DNA of 64,000 nucleotides from Streptomyces chattanoogensis (GTDB lineage Bacteria > Actinomycetota > Actinomycetes > Streptomycetales > Streptomycetaceae). Shown piece after piece: positions 16,396-24,558 of the stretch. The position numbers were made by a program, and so were the translations under genes. The notes below the pieces were generated by a model. The model was not told where the DNA came from. It searched no databases and saw only the letters and a list, made by a program, of their open reading frames with translations. Location of the stretch: positions 50,785-114,784 of the forward strand of contig NZ_LGKG01000136.1 in the NCBI RefSeq assembly GCF_001294335.1. The letters are read 5' to 3'. Positions within the stretch are counted from its first letter, which is position 1. Every line of letters begins with the position of its first letter.

Positions 16396-17553
16396 GTGAC
16401 GCCGACGAACCCGCCGCCCGAGCGGTTGCCGTCCCTGACCGGACTGCGGTTCGTCGCCGCCTTCGGGGTGTACATCTGCCACGCGGCCTTCATCGGCCCG
16501 GGCCGGTCATGGATGCCGACCGAACTGCTGGGCCCGCTCGCGGTGTCGCTCTTCTTCATCCTCAGCGGTTTCGTGCTCACCCGGTTCGCCCGCCCCGGGG
16601 ACACGGCACGCGCCTTCTGGCGCCGACGGGTCGTCAAGATCTACCCGAACCACCTGATCGCCTGGGTGCTGTTCATGATCTATTTCCTGGTCATCGGCGT
16701 GGCGGTGGCGCAGTCCGGATCGGTCCTGGCATCGGTCCTGGCGCTGGTACCGGGCGTGCTCCTGGTGCATACCTGGCTGCCGAATTACCACCTGATCGGC
16801 AGCGGAAACATCGTCTCCTGGTCGCTGGCGTGCGAGGTCTTCTTCTATCTGCTGTTCCCGCTCCTGCTGGCCCTGGTCCGCAGGATCCCACCACGGCGGC
16901 TGGCGGCCGCCGGGGTCTGCATGGCGGCGGCCGTGTGGACCGTACCCGTGGTCTCCTGCGCGCTGGGCGGCGCACCGCTGCCCGGATTCCCCTGGCCGGT
17001 GCCCCGGGACCAGCTGTGGTTCGCCTACTTCCTGCCGCTCTGCCGCCTGCCGGAGTTCGTCCTCGGAATCATCCTGGCCACCGGTATGCGGTCCGGTGAC
17101 CGTAAACGGCGGATGGGTATGTGGGCCTCGTCCGCACTGCTGCTCGCCTCACTGACCCTCGGCGCGACCGGACTGCCGCCGGTCTTCCTCTTCGCCGCGG
17201 TCGGGGTGGTACCGCTGACACTGCTGATCCGGGCCACCGCGGCGCTGGATCTGCGCGGCGCCCGGTCGCCGTTGCGGACACCGGTGATGGTCTTCCTCGG
17301 CGAGATCTCGTACGCCTTCTACCTCGTCCACACCCTGGCGCTGATGGTGGTCAACCACCTCACCGGTGACGCCTGGTCCGGCCTGGCCACGGGCGTGCTG
17401 GGACTGCCCGTGGCACTGCTCATGGCATGGCTGCTGTACACCCTGGTGGAGCGGCCCTGCATGCGGCGATTCGCGCGGCGGCGGAGAGCCACTCCCGGCT
17501 CCGCGCCCGCGCGGGCCACGGCGGATCCGGAGAAGCCCGGGAAGGTGGTGTGA
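16396..17553 (+). CDS. Acyltransferase 3 / OafA-type membrane acyltransferase
   Basis: The 385-residue integral membrane protein has about ten hydrophobic helices. It starts LPSLTGLRFVAAFGVYICHA, containing the family's Arg and the essential membrane His, followed by SLFFILSGFVLTRFARP and the RRVVKIYPNH loop. These proteins O-acylate sugars or other hydroxyls of exported or membrane-proximal molecules; in antibiotic clusters they acylate deoxysugars or aglycones. It is divergent from the glycosyltransferase with 107 bases between starts. The C-terminal 25 residues are basic and cytosolic. The acceptor (sugar hydroxyl or aglycone) is inference. A cell-surface polysaccharide role is the main alternative. 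Confidence 0.85.
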   Translation: MTPTNPPPERLPSLTGLRFVAAFGVYICHAAFIGPGRSWMPTELLGPLAVSLFFILSGFVLTRFARPGDTARAFWRRRVVKIYPNHLIAWVLFMIYFLVIGVAVAQSGSVLASVLALVPGVLLVHTWLPNYHLIGSGNIVSWSLACEVFFYLLFPLLLALVRRIPPRRLAAAGVCMAAAVWTVPVVSCALGGAPLPGFPWPVPRDQLWFAYFLPLCRLPEFVLGIILATGMRSGDRKRRMGMWASSALLLASLTLGATGLPPVFLFAAVGVVPLTLLIRATAALDLRGARSPLRTPVMVFLGEISYAFYLVHTLALMVVNHLTGDAWSGLATGVLGLPVALLMAWLLYTLVERPCMRRFARRRRATPGSAPARATADPEKPGKVV

Positions 17554-18399
17554 GTCGGGGGTTGAGGAACATCGGGGGCGGTGGTAGTTGTACCAGTCCA
17601 GTCAGTCGGCCGAGTTGCCTGACGTCGGCCCGGTTCATGGCCCAGGCGGTCCGCTCAGCGATCCATGTCCGGACCGGGCTCGACCAGGACGAGGCCCTCG
17701 TCCGGCTCGATGCCGCACGCGTCCGGCCGGATTCGGCACCCGGTTGGCCGCTTGTCCGCAAGCCCACGCCGCGAGGACAAAGTGACGGTTTCCACCTCAC
17801 CGGGAAACGGAGGATGTTTCACGGCGCTGCCCGTGTCTGCGCCCCTTGCAAAGCCACCTCCCCGTACCCCCAATGGCGCCGCCTGGTCGTCCGTTCTGGT
17901 GCCGCCCAGGAGTAGCGGAATACGCAGCGATCGCCACTGCGCTGCGCCGGCCCGGTGTCCCGCCGTGCGTGATCAGCGGAGAACATGCCGTCCCCCTCGC
18001 CTACTACGCCGGATGCGCCTCACGCCAGACCAGCGGCCCCGATGCCAGCACCCACCCTCGAAGGCATCAAGGCATCAAGGCAGCCGCACCCCGCATGCCG
18101 ACCGCCGTCATCGTGCCAGACGGCAACGAGCCTCCCGGCTACGCTCATGACTGGCGCCCCACCCACCTGCCGCACGAGCCCTGTTGGGCATACGTGCCGT
18201 CGTCGGCAGGCCGCCAGGGACGGAAGCCGTGACGCACCCACCGCCGATCGTTCCGGTCGCCCGCCATCACCCCTTTCCCTCCAGACCCAGGTGGCTCAAC
18301 TGCCGCCGGAAGTGACGGGTAATTGGTGCAGTGGCGCGCTTATCGGGCGCGCCACTGCAAGCCAACGGACGGCCGTCGCCGGGCGGGTCGGCTGCCGCC
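17554..18399. other. 846-base region without a recognisable gene
   Basis: Several short frames exist on both strands, but none has a ribosome site, family motif or consistent codon bias that I can defend. The + frame around 17846-18232 (segments such as GVAEYAAIATALRRPG and PPGYAHDWRPTHLPHEP) has somewhat gene-like composition and could be a decayed gene. It marks the right-hand edge of the diketopiperazine cluster. Confidence 0.35.
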
Positions 18400-19701
18400 C
18401 TAACCGCAGTCGCAGCAGCAGCAGTCACAGCAGTCGCAGCAGCTGCTGTCGGCTCCTCCGCAGTCGCAGTTGTCACAGCAGTCGCTGCACCATCCCTCAC
18501 GCTTCTTCCGCGACCACGGGCCCTCGTAGTGGTCGGCGCAGCAGACCTGGCAGGTGCAGAACAGTCCGGTGGCGACCGCGCAGCCCGCGATGAGCCCGCG
18601 CCGCTTCTTCGGCTGCTGCGGCTCGCCGCCGCTCCAGCCGCCGCCATGGCCCCCGCTGCCGCCGCCCGGCGGCACCGGGCCCCCGGCGTACGGGGCCTGC
18701 GGACCGTTCAGCTGCTGACCCTGGACGTAGGGGCCGCCGGCCGGCGGCCGGCCGTACTGCGGGGGCTGCTGCCCGTACTGGGGCGGCTGCCCGTACTGGG
18801 GCGGCTGGCCATATCCGGGCGCCCCGGGCCCCTGGTGGGCGCAGGTCGCCGTCCCGAACGCGCGGTCCACCGAGCGCCGCAGCTCGTGTACCAGCAGTAC
18901 GTGCACCAGGGCGGAGTCGGCGAACTCCACATCGCGCAGGGCGAGGCGGATGCCGTGTACGGCGTCGTCGCACAGCCGGCGGGCCTCGGCGAGGGTGGCG
19001 CCGGTGGCGGTGAGCGGGTTCCAGGCGCCTTCGGCGGCGTCGGCCGTGCGGTCCTCCACCGCGTCGAGGAGGTGCGCCAGCCGCCCGAAGAGCCGCCCGG
19101 CCTCGGCCAGCGGTGCGGCGTTGCCCGGCCGGCCCGCCAGCACGGCGGTGTGCGCGAAGGCCGCGGCGGTGGCCGTCTCGGTCGGCTCGGTGATGACCGT
19201 CAGCGGGGTGCCGGGCCCGGCCAGCTCCTCGATGCCCACCTGGCGGTCGACCGCATCGACGAGTACGGCGGTGTCGAAGCCGAGAGTAGCGCCGGTGCGC
19301 GCGCCCGCCCGGTCCCAGCCGGCGGCGACCTTGCGCGCGGCGGCGGCCACCGGCCGGCGGCGCAGCAGCCCGTTCCCGTCGGCCACGTGGTCGCGTATCT
19401 TCGCCGACGCCAGGACGAGGGACACCGAGGCCGCCAGCCGTGCGCCCTCCCCCTTCGCCACCGAAGCGGTCCGCATCCCGCGCAGCGGGCAGGGCCCGGC
19501 GGTGCGGCGCGCGGCGTCCGCCGTGCCGGCCTGAGCGTCCGTCAGCACGGACACGATCAGCCCGTCGTAGTTGGTGACGACCCGGGCGAACTGCCCGTGA
19601 TCGGCCCGCAGGGCGAGACAGAGCCCGCACAGATGGGCCATCCACTCCGCCTTGAGCCCTTGGGTCAGGCGATGGGTGCAGGGCCTGACGATTCCGAACA
19701 C
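18400..19701 (-). CDS. DUF5685-family protein with proline-rich linker and Cys-rich tail
   Basis: The protein has 433 residues from GTG 19701 (FGIVRPCTHRLTQG...), the expected family start; an ATG at 19746 would add 15 residues. The first 290 or so residues are the helical DUF5685 domain with an early CxxxxCxxC-like set (RPCTH, HLCGLCLAL). A low-complexity Pro/Gln/Gly/Tyr linker with repeats of PPQYGQ follows. A basic KKRRG stop-like patch and a short hydrophobic stretch (LIAGCAVATGLFCTC) precede the tail. The last 29 residues contain 14 cysteines, many as CC pairs. Family function is unknown. The tail could bind metal or be lipidated; its ordering suggests a membrane-proximal cytosolic patch. 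Confidence 0.75.
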   Translation of the reverse strand: MFGIVRPCTHRLTQGLKAEWMAHLCGLCLALRADHGQFARVVTNYDGLIVSVLTDAQAGTADAARRTAGPCPLRGMRTASVAKGEGARLAASVSLVLASAKIRDHVADGNGLLRRRPVAAAARKVAAGWDRAGARTGATLGFDTAVLVDAVDRQVGIEELAGPGTPLTVITEPTETATAAAFAHTAVLAGRPGNAAPLAEAGRLFGRLAHLLDAVEDRTADAAEGAWNPLTATGATLAEARRLCDDAVHGIRLALRDVEFADSALVHVLLVHELRRSVDRAFGTATCAHQGPGAPGYGQPPQYGQPPQYGQQPPQYGRPPAGGPYVQGQQLNGPQAPYAGGPVPPGGGSGGHGGGWSGGEPQQPKKRRGLIAGCAVATGLFCTCQVCCADHYEGPWSRKKREGWCSDCCDNCDCGGADSSCCDCCDCCCCDCG

Positions 19702-19905
19702 GTGGAAACCCCCGGTGAAGACGATGTCGGCGTAGGTGGTGCGCATGTCAGCAGTGGCAGGGAATTTACCGGGCTCACCGCTGACCTGGGCACACGCCCC
19801 TCGCTCGGGTCTGAGTCGACGGAAATGTCGTCAGCGGGCCGCCCGGCGTGCCATTGGTACAGTCCGGGAACCGGCACCCCCAGACCGTAAGGAACCCGCC
19901 CGGCC

Positions 19906-20427
19906 ATGCCCGTCGACGCCCTGGACGCCAAGATTCTCCGGCTGCTGCTGGAACAGCCGCGGACCAGCGTGCGGGAGTACGCCCGGGTCCTCGGCGTGGC
20001 CCGCGGGACGGTGCAGGCGCGGCTGGACCGGCTGGAGCGGGACGGGGTGATCACCGCGTACAGCCCCCGGCTGTCCCCCGCCGCGCTCGGCCACCCTCTC
20101 CTCGCCTTCGTCCACATCGAGGTCACCCAGGGGCATCTCGAGGAGGTGGCCGCCGCGCTGGCGGAGGTGCCGCAGATCATCGAGGCGTTCTCGACGACGG
20201 GCGGCGGGGATCTGCTGACCCGGGTGGTGGCCCGGGATGCGGCGCATCTGGAGGATGTGATCCAGCGGCTGATCAGCCTGCCGGGCGTGGTCCGCACCCG
20301 TACGGAGATGGCGCTGCGCGAGCGGGTGCCGCACCGGATGCTGCCACTGGTCGAGGCGGTGGGCGGCACCAGTACCGGCACGGGCACGGGCACCGGAACC
20401 AACTCCGGCACCACGAGGGCACGCTGA
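19906..20427 (+). CDS. Lrp/AsnC-family transcriptional regulator
   Basis: The 173-residue protein has an N-terminal winged HTH (LDAKILRLLLEQPRTSVREYARVLGVARGTVQARLDRL, shown in part: LGVARGTVQARLDRL) and a C-terminal RAM/AsnC ligand-binding domain (ALGHPLLAFVHIEV to TRTEMALRERVPHRMLPLVE). Such proteins sense amino acids and act locally or globally. The last 20 residues are a Thr/Gly/Ser repeat (TGTGTGTGT) encoded by alternating ACC/GGC-type codons, not part of the fold and probably disordered. A perfect 10-bp hairpin follows the stop. No obvious target gene is adjacent. Confidence 0.85.
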   Translation: MPVDALDAKILRLLLEQPRTSVREYARVLGVARGTVQARLDRLERDGVITAYSPRLSPAALGHPLLAFVHIEVTQGHLEEVAAALAEVPQIIEAFSTTGGGDLLTRVVARDAAHLEDVIQRLISLPGVVRTRTEMALRERVPHRMLPLVEAVGGTSTGTGTGTGTNSGTTRAR

Positions 20428-20500
20428 GCCGCGGGGGCGCCGCGCGGCCCTGCTCGTGCCCCCGTTCATGACCGGCGGCCGGTGAGACGCAGATCTCAAG

Positions 20501-20525
20501 GAGGGCGGAGCAACCCTCCGCCCTC
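20501..20525. terminator. Perfect 10-bp terminator hairpin
   Basis: GAGGGCGGAG (20501-20510) pairs perfectly with CTCCGCCCTC (20516-20525) around a CAACC loop, 74 bases after the Lrp stop. It separates Lrp transcription from the M4 protease promoter. Confidence 0.75.
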
Positions 20526-20764
20526 TCCTGGGGTCTCTCCCCCCAGCACCGGGAACACAGTTGGTCACGCCACGGCTACCCAAGGCTGATCAATTGTCAA
20601 ATTTCGATTTAACCCGGTCGAAAAGCGTACTTCTGGCTTTACATGCACATGCCAGGTCCCGCAGGGTGTGCCCGGGGTCACCCGACCCCCGCGGTGCACA
20701 ACAGCGCCGCGCGTAGGGGCGGTTGGCGAGCCGGCCGCCCCCTTGTGCACAAAGGACCACATCT
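20526..20764 (+). promoter_or_regulatory. Upstream region of the secreted M4 protease
   Basis: A sharply AT-rich island (about 20585-20645, with ATCAATTGTCAAATTTCGAT as its core) stands out in this GC-rich DNA and probably holds the protease promoter. AAAGGA at 20751-20756 lies eight bases before the GTG start. I could not pick an unambiguous -35/-10 pair. Confidence 0.45.
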
Positions 20765-22558
20765 GTGCGTAGACCCCACATACGCAGCCTGGCGATAGCC
20801 GTCGCCGCCGCGACGGCCGCGTCCGTCGCGGCAGGCGTGGCAGGCACCGCCGCCGCGACCCCCTCGGTCACCCGGGACTCCGCTCCCGTCTCCTCCCCCT
20901 CCCACGCGACGATCGTGGACGCGGCCCGCGCCGCCGCGTACGCCCACGCCTCCGCCACCGGCGTCGGCACGAAGGACAAGCTCAAGGCCACCGACGTCCT
21001 GGTGGACCCGGACGGCAAGCAGCACGTCCGCTTCATACGCACCCACCGCGGCCTGCCGGTGCTCGGCGGCGACCTCGTCATCCACCTGGACGCCAAGTCG
21101 GCCTACCAGGACGTGACCCGGGCGTCCCGGCGGCAGGTCGAGGTGACCTCCACCAGCCCGAAGCTGTCGGCCGGGCAGGCCGAGGCGAAGGCCGCCGACG
21201 CGGCGAAGGGCCAGGCCGGCACCGCCGAACTGGTCGTGGACGTCCGCGCGGACCGTGCGGCACTGGCCTACCAGGTGGAGGTGACCGACAGCCGCGCCGA
21301 CGAGGCCGGCGGCATCCGTACGGTCGTCGTCGACGCCGCCACGGGGTCGGTGCTCAGCAACGTCCCGGCCAACGACTCCTTCCTGTCGCCCGCCGTACAG
21401 GAAAAGCTGCGCAAGCGGGGTGAAAAGCTCCGCCCCGTCACCGGGTTGACCGGCGCCCCGGCGGACCGGACCGAGGCCGCCACGGCCACCGGCAAGCCGG
21501 GCGCCGCCGGCACCGGCGCATCCCTCTTCGTCGGCACCGTGCCGCTGACCACCACCAAGACCGCGAAGAAGTCCTTCACCCTCAAGGACCCCACCCGCGG
21601 CAACACCGAGACGCGCGACGCCGGCGGCAAGGAGCTGGAGAAGTACACCGACGCCAAGGCGTTCACCAGCACCACCAACCGCTGGGGCAACGGCACCACC
21701 AGCAGCCGGGCCACCGCCGCCGTCGACGCCCAGTACGGCATCACCAGCACCCTGGACTTCTACAAGAAGACCTTCGGCCGCAAGGGCATCAAGAACGACG
21801 GGCGCGGGGCGCACGCCGTGGTGCACTTCGGCAAGAACATCGGCAACGCCTTCTGGTCCTCGGACTGCGGCTGCATGCTCTACGGCGACGGTGACGGCAA
21901 GACCTTCACCAAGCCGCTGGTCGTCCTGGACGTCACCGGCCACGAGCTCACCCACGGCGTCGTGGACGCGACCGCGAACCTCCAGCCCACCCGCGTCGAC
22001 GAAGAGGGCAACCAGTTCGGCGAGCCGGGTGCGCTCAACGAGTCACTGGCGGACATCTTCGGCTCGTCGGTCGAGTTCTCCGCCAACAACCCGAAGAATC
22101 CGCCCAACTACCTGATGGGCGAGAAGCTCGGCCTCGAGCAGAAGTTCCTGCGCCGCCTGGACAAGCCGTCCCTCGACAAGCTCGAGGGGACGGTCGACTA
22201 CTGGTCGAAGGAGGCGTACGACACCGAGGTGCACGCGGGCTCGGGCATCTCATCGCACGCCTACTACCTCCTCGCCGAGGGCAGCGGCAAGAAGGTGATC
22301 GGCGGCGTCGCCTACGACTCCCCCACCTTCGACGGCTCCACGGTGAAGGGCATCGGCCGGACCAAGGCGACGGCGATCTACTACCGGGCGCTGACCCGGT
22401 ACATGGTCTCCACGACCGACTTCCACGACGCCCGGACCGCGACGCTGAAGGCTGCCAAGGACCTCTACGGGGCCCACAGCACCGAGTACAAGACGGTGAA
22501 CAAGTCGTGGGCCGCCGTGAATGTCACGGCTGCCAACGCACCTGCCGCCAAGCACTGA
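20765..22558 (+). CDS. Secreted M4-family (thermolysin-like) metalloprotease
   Basis: The 597-residue preproenzyme begins with a Sec signal (RRPHIRSLAIAVAAATAAS... ending AAATPS). An FTP/PepSY propeptide follows (to about residue 250), then the M4 catalytic domain. Zinc ligands and catalysis are intact: HELTH at 393-397, Glu426 in NESLADIFG, and the substrate-side His in GSGISSHAYY. NAFW and YGDGDG motifs also match thermolysin. HEXXH and the third ligand are 29 residues apart rather than the usual 20, because of an extra acidic loop (RVDEEGNQF). GTG 20765 is chosen for its AAAGGA site and immediate signal peptide. It should degrade extracellular protein, activated by propeptide cleavage. Confidence 0.93.
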   Translation: MRRPHIRSLAIAVAAATAASVAAGVAGTAAATPSVTRDSAPVSSPSHATIVDAARAAAYAHASATGVGTKDKLKATDVLVDPDGKQHVRFIRTHRGLPVLGGDLVIHLDAKSAYQDVTRASRRQVEVTSTSPKLSAGQAEAKAADAAKGQAGTAELVVDVRADRAALAYQVEVTDSRADEAGGIRTVVVDAATGSVLSNVPANDSFLSPAVQEKLRKRGEKLRPVTGLTGAPADRTEAATATGKPGAAGTGASLFVGTVPLTTTKTAKKSFTLKDPTRGNTETRDAGGKELEKYTDAKAFTSTTNRWGNGTTSSRATAAVDAQYGITSTLDFYKKTFGRKGIKNDGRGAHAVVHFGKNIGNAFWSSDCGCMLYGDGDGKTFTKPLVVLDVTGHELTHGVVDATANLQPTRVDEEGNQFGEPGALNESLADIFGSSVEFSANNPKNPPNYLMGEKLGLEQKFLRRLDKPSLDKLEGTVDYWSKEAYDTEVHAGSGISSHAYYLLAEGSGKKVIGGVAYDSPTFDGSTVKGIGRTKATAIYYRALTRYMVSTTDFHDARTATLKAAKDLYGAHSTEYKTVNKSWAAVNVTAANAPAAKH

Positions 22559-22573
22559 CAGCAAGCCTGCCAC

Positions 22574-22603
22574 CGGTGCCCCCGTCTTGCGGCGGGGGCA
22601 CCG
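22574..22603. terminator. Bidirectional terminator hairpin
   Basis: CGGTGCCCCCG (22574-22584) pairs perfectly over 11 bp with CGGGGGCACCG (22593-22603) around an 8-base loop. It lies between the convergent ends of the M4 protease and the DMT transporter and can serve both. Confidence 0.8.
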
Positions 22604-22630
22604 TGCTGCTGCCACCGGCGGCCGCCGCCC

Positions 22631-23512
22631 TCATGGGCGCGCCGCCGTGACCGGCCCGCTCACCACGTCCTGGGTGAGCGCGACGCGGGAGAGCCGTACG
22701 GCGCCCCAGAGCACCAGCGCGACGCCCAGCGCCTCCGGGAGCAGCCACCAGCCCGTCCGTACCCGCTCGTCGAAGAGGGTGACGCCCAGGGACAGGCTGA
22801 CCAGCGCGTCCCCGAGGGTGAGGACGGGCTGGGAGGCGGTCAGCGGGCCGGACTGCATGGCGTTCTCCATCAGGAACAGCGCCAGCACACCGACGGCCGC
22901 GAAACCATAGGTCTGCCAGGTCAGGAAGAACTCGCCGGGGCCGCCGTGCTGCCAGGCGTGTGTCGCGTCCTTCATCAGGGCGGCGGTCAGCGCATAGGCG
23001 ACGGCGGTCGAGGCGCCGAAGGCCGCCGCCCGTACCGCGCCCGCCGGCCGGCGCAGCGCCACGCCGACGGCCAGGACGATCACCGCACCGCAGGCCGCCA
23101 GCGCGCCGATCCAGCGGTCGAGCGGCGCATGGGTGGTGCCGACGGTCGGCGCGGCCGCCGCCAGCGCGGTGCCCAGCCCGGCCACCAGCAGCCCGACGCC
23201 CGTCCAGCCCTCGCGCGAGACCCGTCCGCCGAGGAGGAGCCGTCCGATCAGCAGGGCGAACGGCAGCTCCAGTACGAAGAGCGGCTGCACCACCGACAGC
23301 GCGCCCAGTGACAGCGCGAGCGCCTGGAAGGCGGCAGCGGCGACGACCGCGAGCATCCCGCCGAGCCACACCGCACGGTGCAGCAGATCGACCAGCAGCC
23401 CGAGCCGCAGCCCCGGCGCCAGCGGCACCGTACGCGCCGCGCGCCGCTGCAACACCGTGGCCAGCGCATTGCTGGCCGCCGCGAGCAGCGCGAACAGGAC
23501 GGCCGGCCACAT
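22631..23512 (-). CDS. DMT/EamA-superfamily transporter
   Basis: In the chosen form a 293-residue membrane protein with nine or ten predicted helices in two EamA-like halves (WPAVLFALLAAASNALATVL at the start; GFAAVGVLALFLMENAMQSG in the second half). Actinobacterial DMT proteins of this type are usually annotated as magnesium/NIPA-like or general drug/metabolite exporters; the substrate is unknown. The start is uncertain: ATG 23512 begins directly at the first helix, while GTG codons 12-15 bases upstream overlap or abut an AGGAGG motif. It stands alone between two convergent or codirectional genes. Confidence 0.75.
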   Translation of the reverse strand: MWPAVLFALLAAASNALATVLQRRAARTVPLAPGLRLGLLVDLLHRAVWLGGMLAVVAAAAFQALALSLGALSVVQPLFVLELPFALLIGRLLLGGRVSREGWTGVGLLVAGLGTALAAAAPTVGTTHAPLDRWIGALAACGAVIVLAVGVALRRPAGAVRAAAFGASTAVAYALTAALMKDATHAWQHGGPGEFFLTWQTYGFAAVGVLALFLMENAMQSGPLTASQPVLTLGDALVSLSLGVTLFDERVRTGWWLLPEALGVALVLWGAVRLSRVALTQDVVSGPVTAARP

Positions 23513-23620
23513 GGCGCGCGCCACCACCTCCTCACCAGCGGTGCCCCCTGCCCCCGTCCTTGACGCTAACCGGACGGGTTCCGGGGCGCCCGGCGGGCGC
23601 AAGGGCCCCGTACGGGCGGG

Positions 23621-24406
23621 TCAGTGCTCCTGGGCGGTCGGCCGCACCATGATCTCGTTGACCGCGGCATGCGGCGGCTGAGTGATCATGAAGGCGACGG
23701 ACCGGGCGATGTCCTCCGCCCGCAGCCAGCTCTCCTGCGGCATGCCGAACGCCGAGGTGCCGCCGACCGTCATCTCCGTCGTCGTCATCCCCGGCTCGAC
23801 CAGCCCGACCCGTACGCCCCGCCCGGTCACCTCCTGGCGCAGGGACTCGCTGAACGCGCACACCGCGTGCTTGGTGGCCGAATAGACGCTGTTGCCCTTA
23901 CGGGCCAGCCGCCCGGCGACGGAGCTGACGGTCACCAGGTCGGCGACGCCGCGGGGGCCGTCCTGCGCCGCGCGCAGCAGATGCGGCAGGGCGGCATGCG
24001 ACAGCCGCAGCACGGCCTTGAGGTTGAGGTCGACCATCCGCTCCCAGTCGTCGGGGTCGCTCTCCTCCACCGGGGCGCGCGCACCGTAGCCGGCGTTGTT
24101 CACCACCACGTCCAAGCGGCCGAAGTGGCGCACGGTGTCCTCGACCGCCTGACGTGCCGCCCCCGGGGCGGTCAGGTCGGCGGTCAGCGGGAGGGCCGCC
24201 GCGCCCTGCGCGCCGATCGCCTCGCCGGTCCCGGTCAGGCGGTCGGTACGGCGCGCGACCAGCGCGAGGGAACACCCCAGCCGGGCGAGCGACAGCGCCG
24301 CCGCCTCGCCGATCCCGCTGGAGGCACCGGTCACCAGCGCGACGCAGCCCGCCAGTGGCCGTTCGCCGGTCCCGGCCGGGGTGTGAGGGGGCTCCTGGGC
24401 AGTCAT
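23621..24406 (-). CDS. SDR-family oxidoreductase
   Basis: The 261-residue classical short-chain dehydrogenase has VALVTGASSGIGEAAA, VVNNAGYG, VTVSSVAGR with the catalytic Ser, and YSATKHAV with Tyr-Lys. The C-terminal FMITQPPHAAVNEIMVRPT matches the YdfG/YciK-like group whose common substrates are 3-hydroxy acids or small carbonyls. ATG 24406 is chosen because TATAGG lies six bases upstream on the coding strand, a leaderless-type arrangement; GGGAGG also lies 14 bases before it. No neighbouring gene explains the substrate. Confidence 0.85.
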   Translation of the reverse strand: MTAQEPPHTPAGTGERPLAGCVALVTGASSGIGEAAALSLARLGCSLALVARRTDRLTGTGEAIGAQGAAALPLTADLTAPGAARQAVEDTVRHFGRLDVVVNNAGYGARAPVEESDPDDWERMVDLNLKAVLRLSHAALPHLLRAAQDGPRGVADLVTVSSVAGRLARKGNSVYSATKHAVCAFSESLRQEVTGRGVRVGLVEPGMTTTEMTVGGTSAFGMPQESWLRAEDIARSVAFMITQPPHAAVNEIMVRPTAQEH

Positions 24407-24558
24407 GGCGTACCTATACCTCCCGGGGCCGGCCGGTACGCCATGGACTCCGTTCGTGGAATCCGCCCGTGGAACCCTTCCGCGCAATCCACCCCTTACG
24501 CCCCAAATGGGCTCCCCGTGTACTGCTCACGGGGTCCGGGCGGTGCCGGGGCGGGGGG

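Noticed and set aside
20585..20645. AT-rich stretch as an origin or horizontally acquired island
   Set aside because: It is only about 60 bases, lies directly upstream of a secreted protease gene and is better explained as its promoter region.
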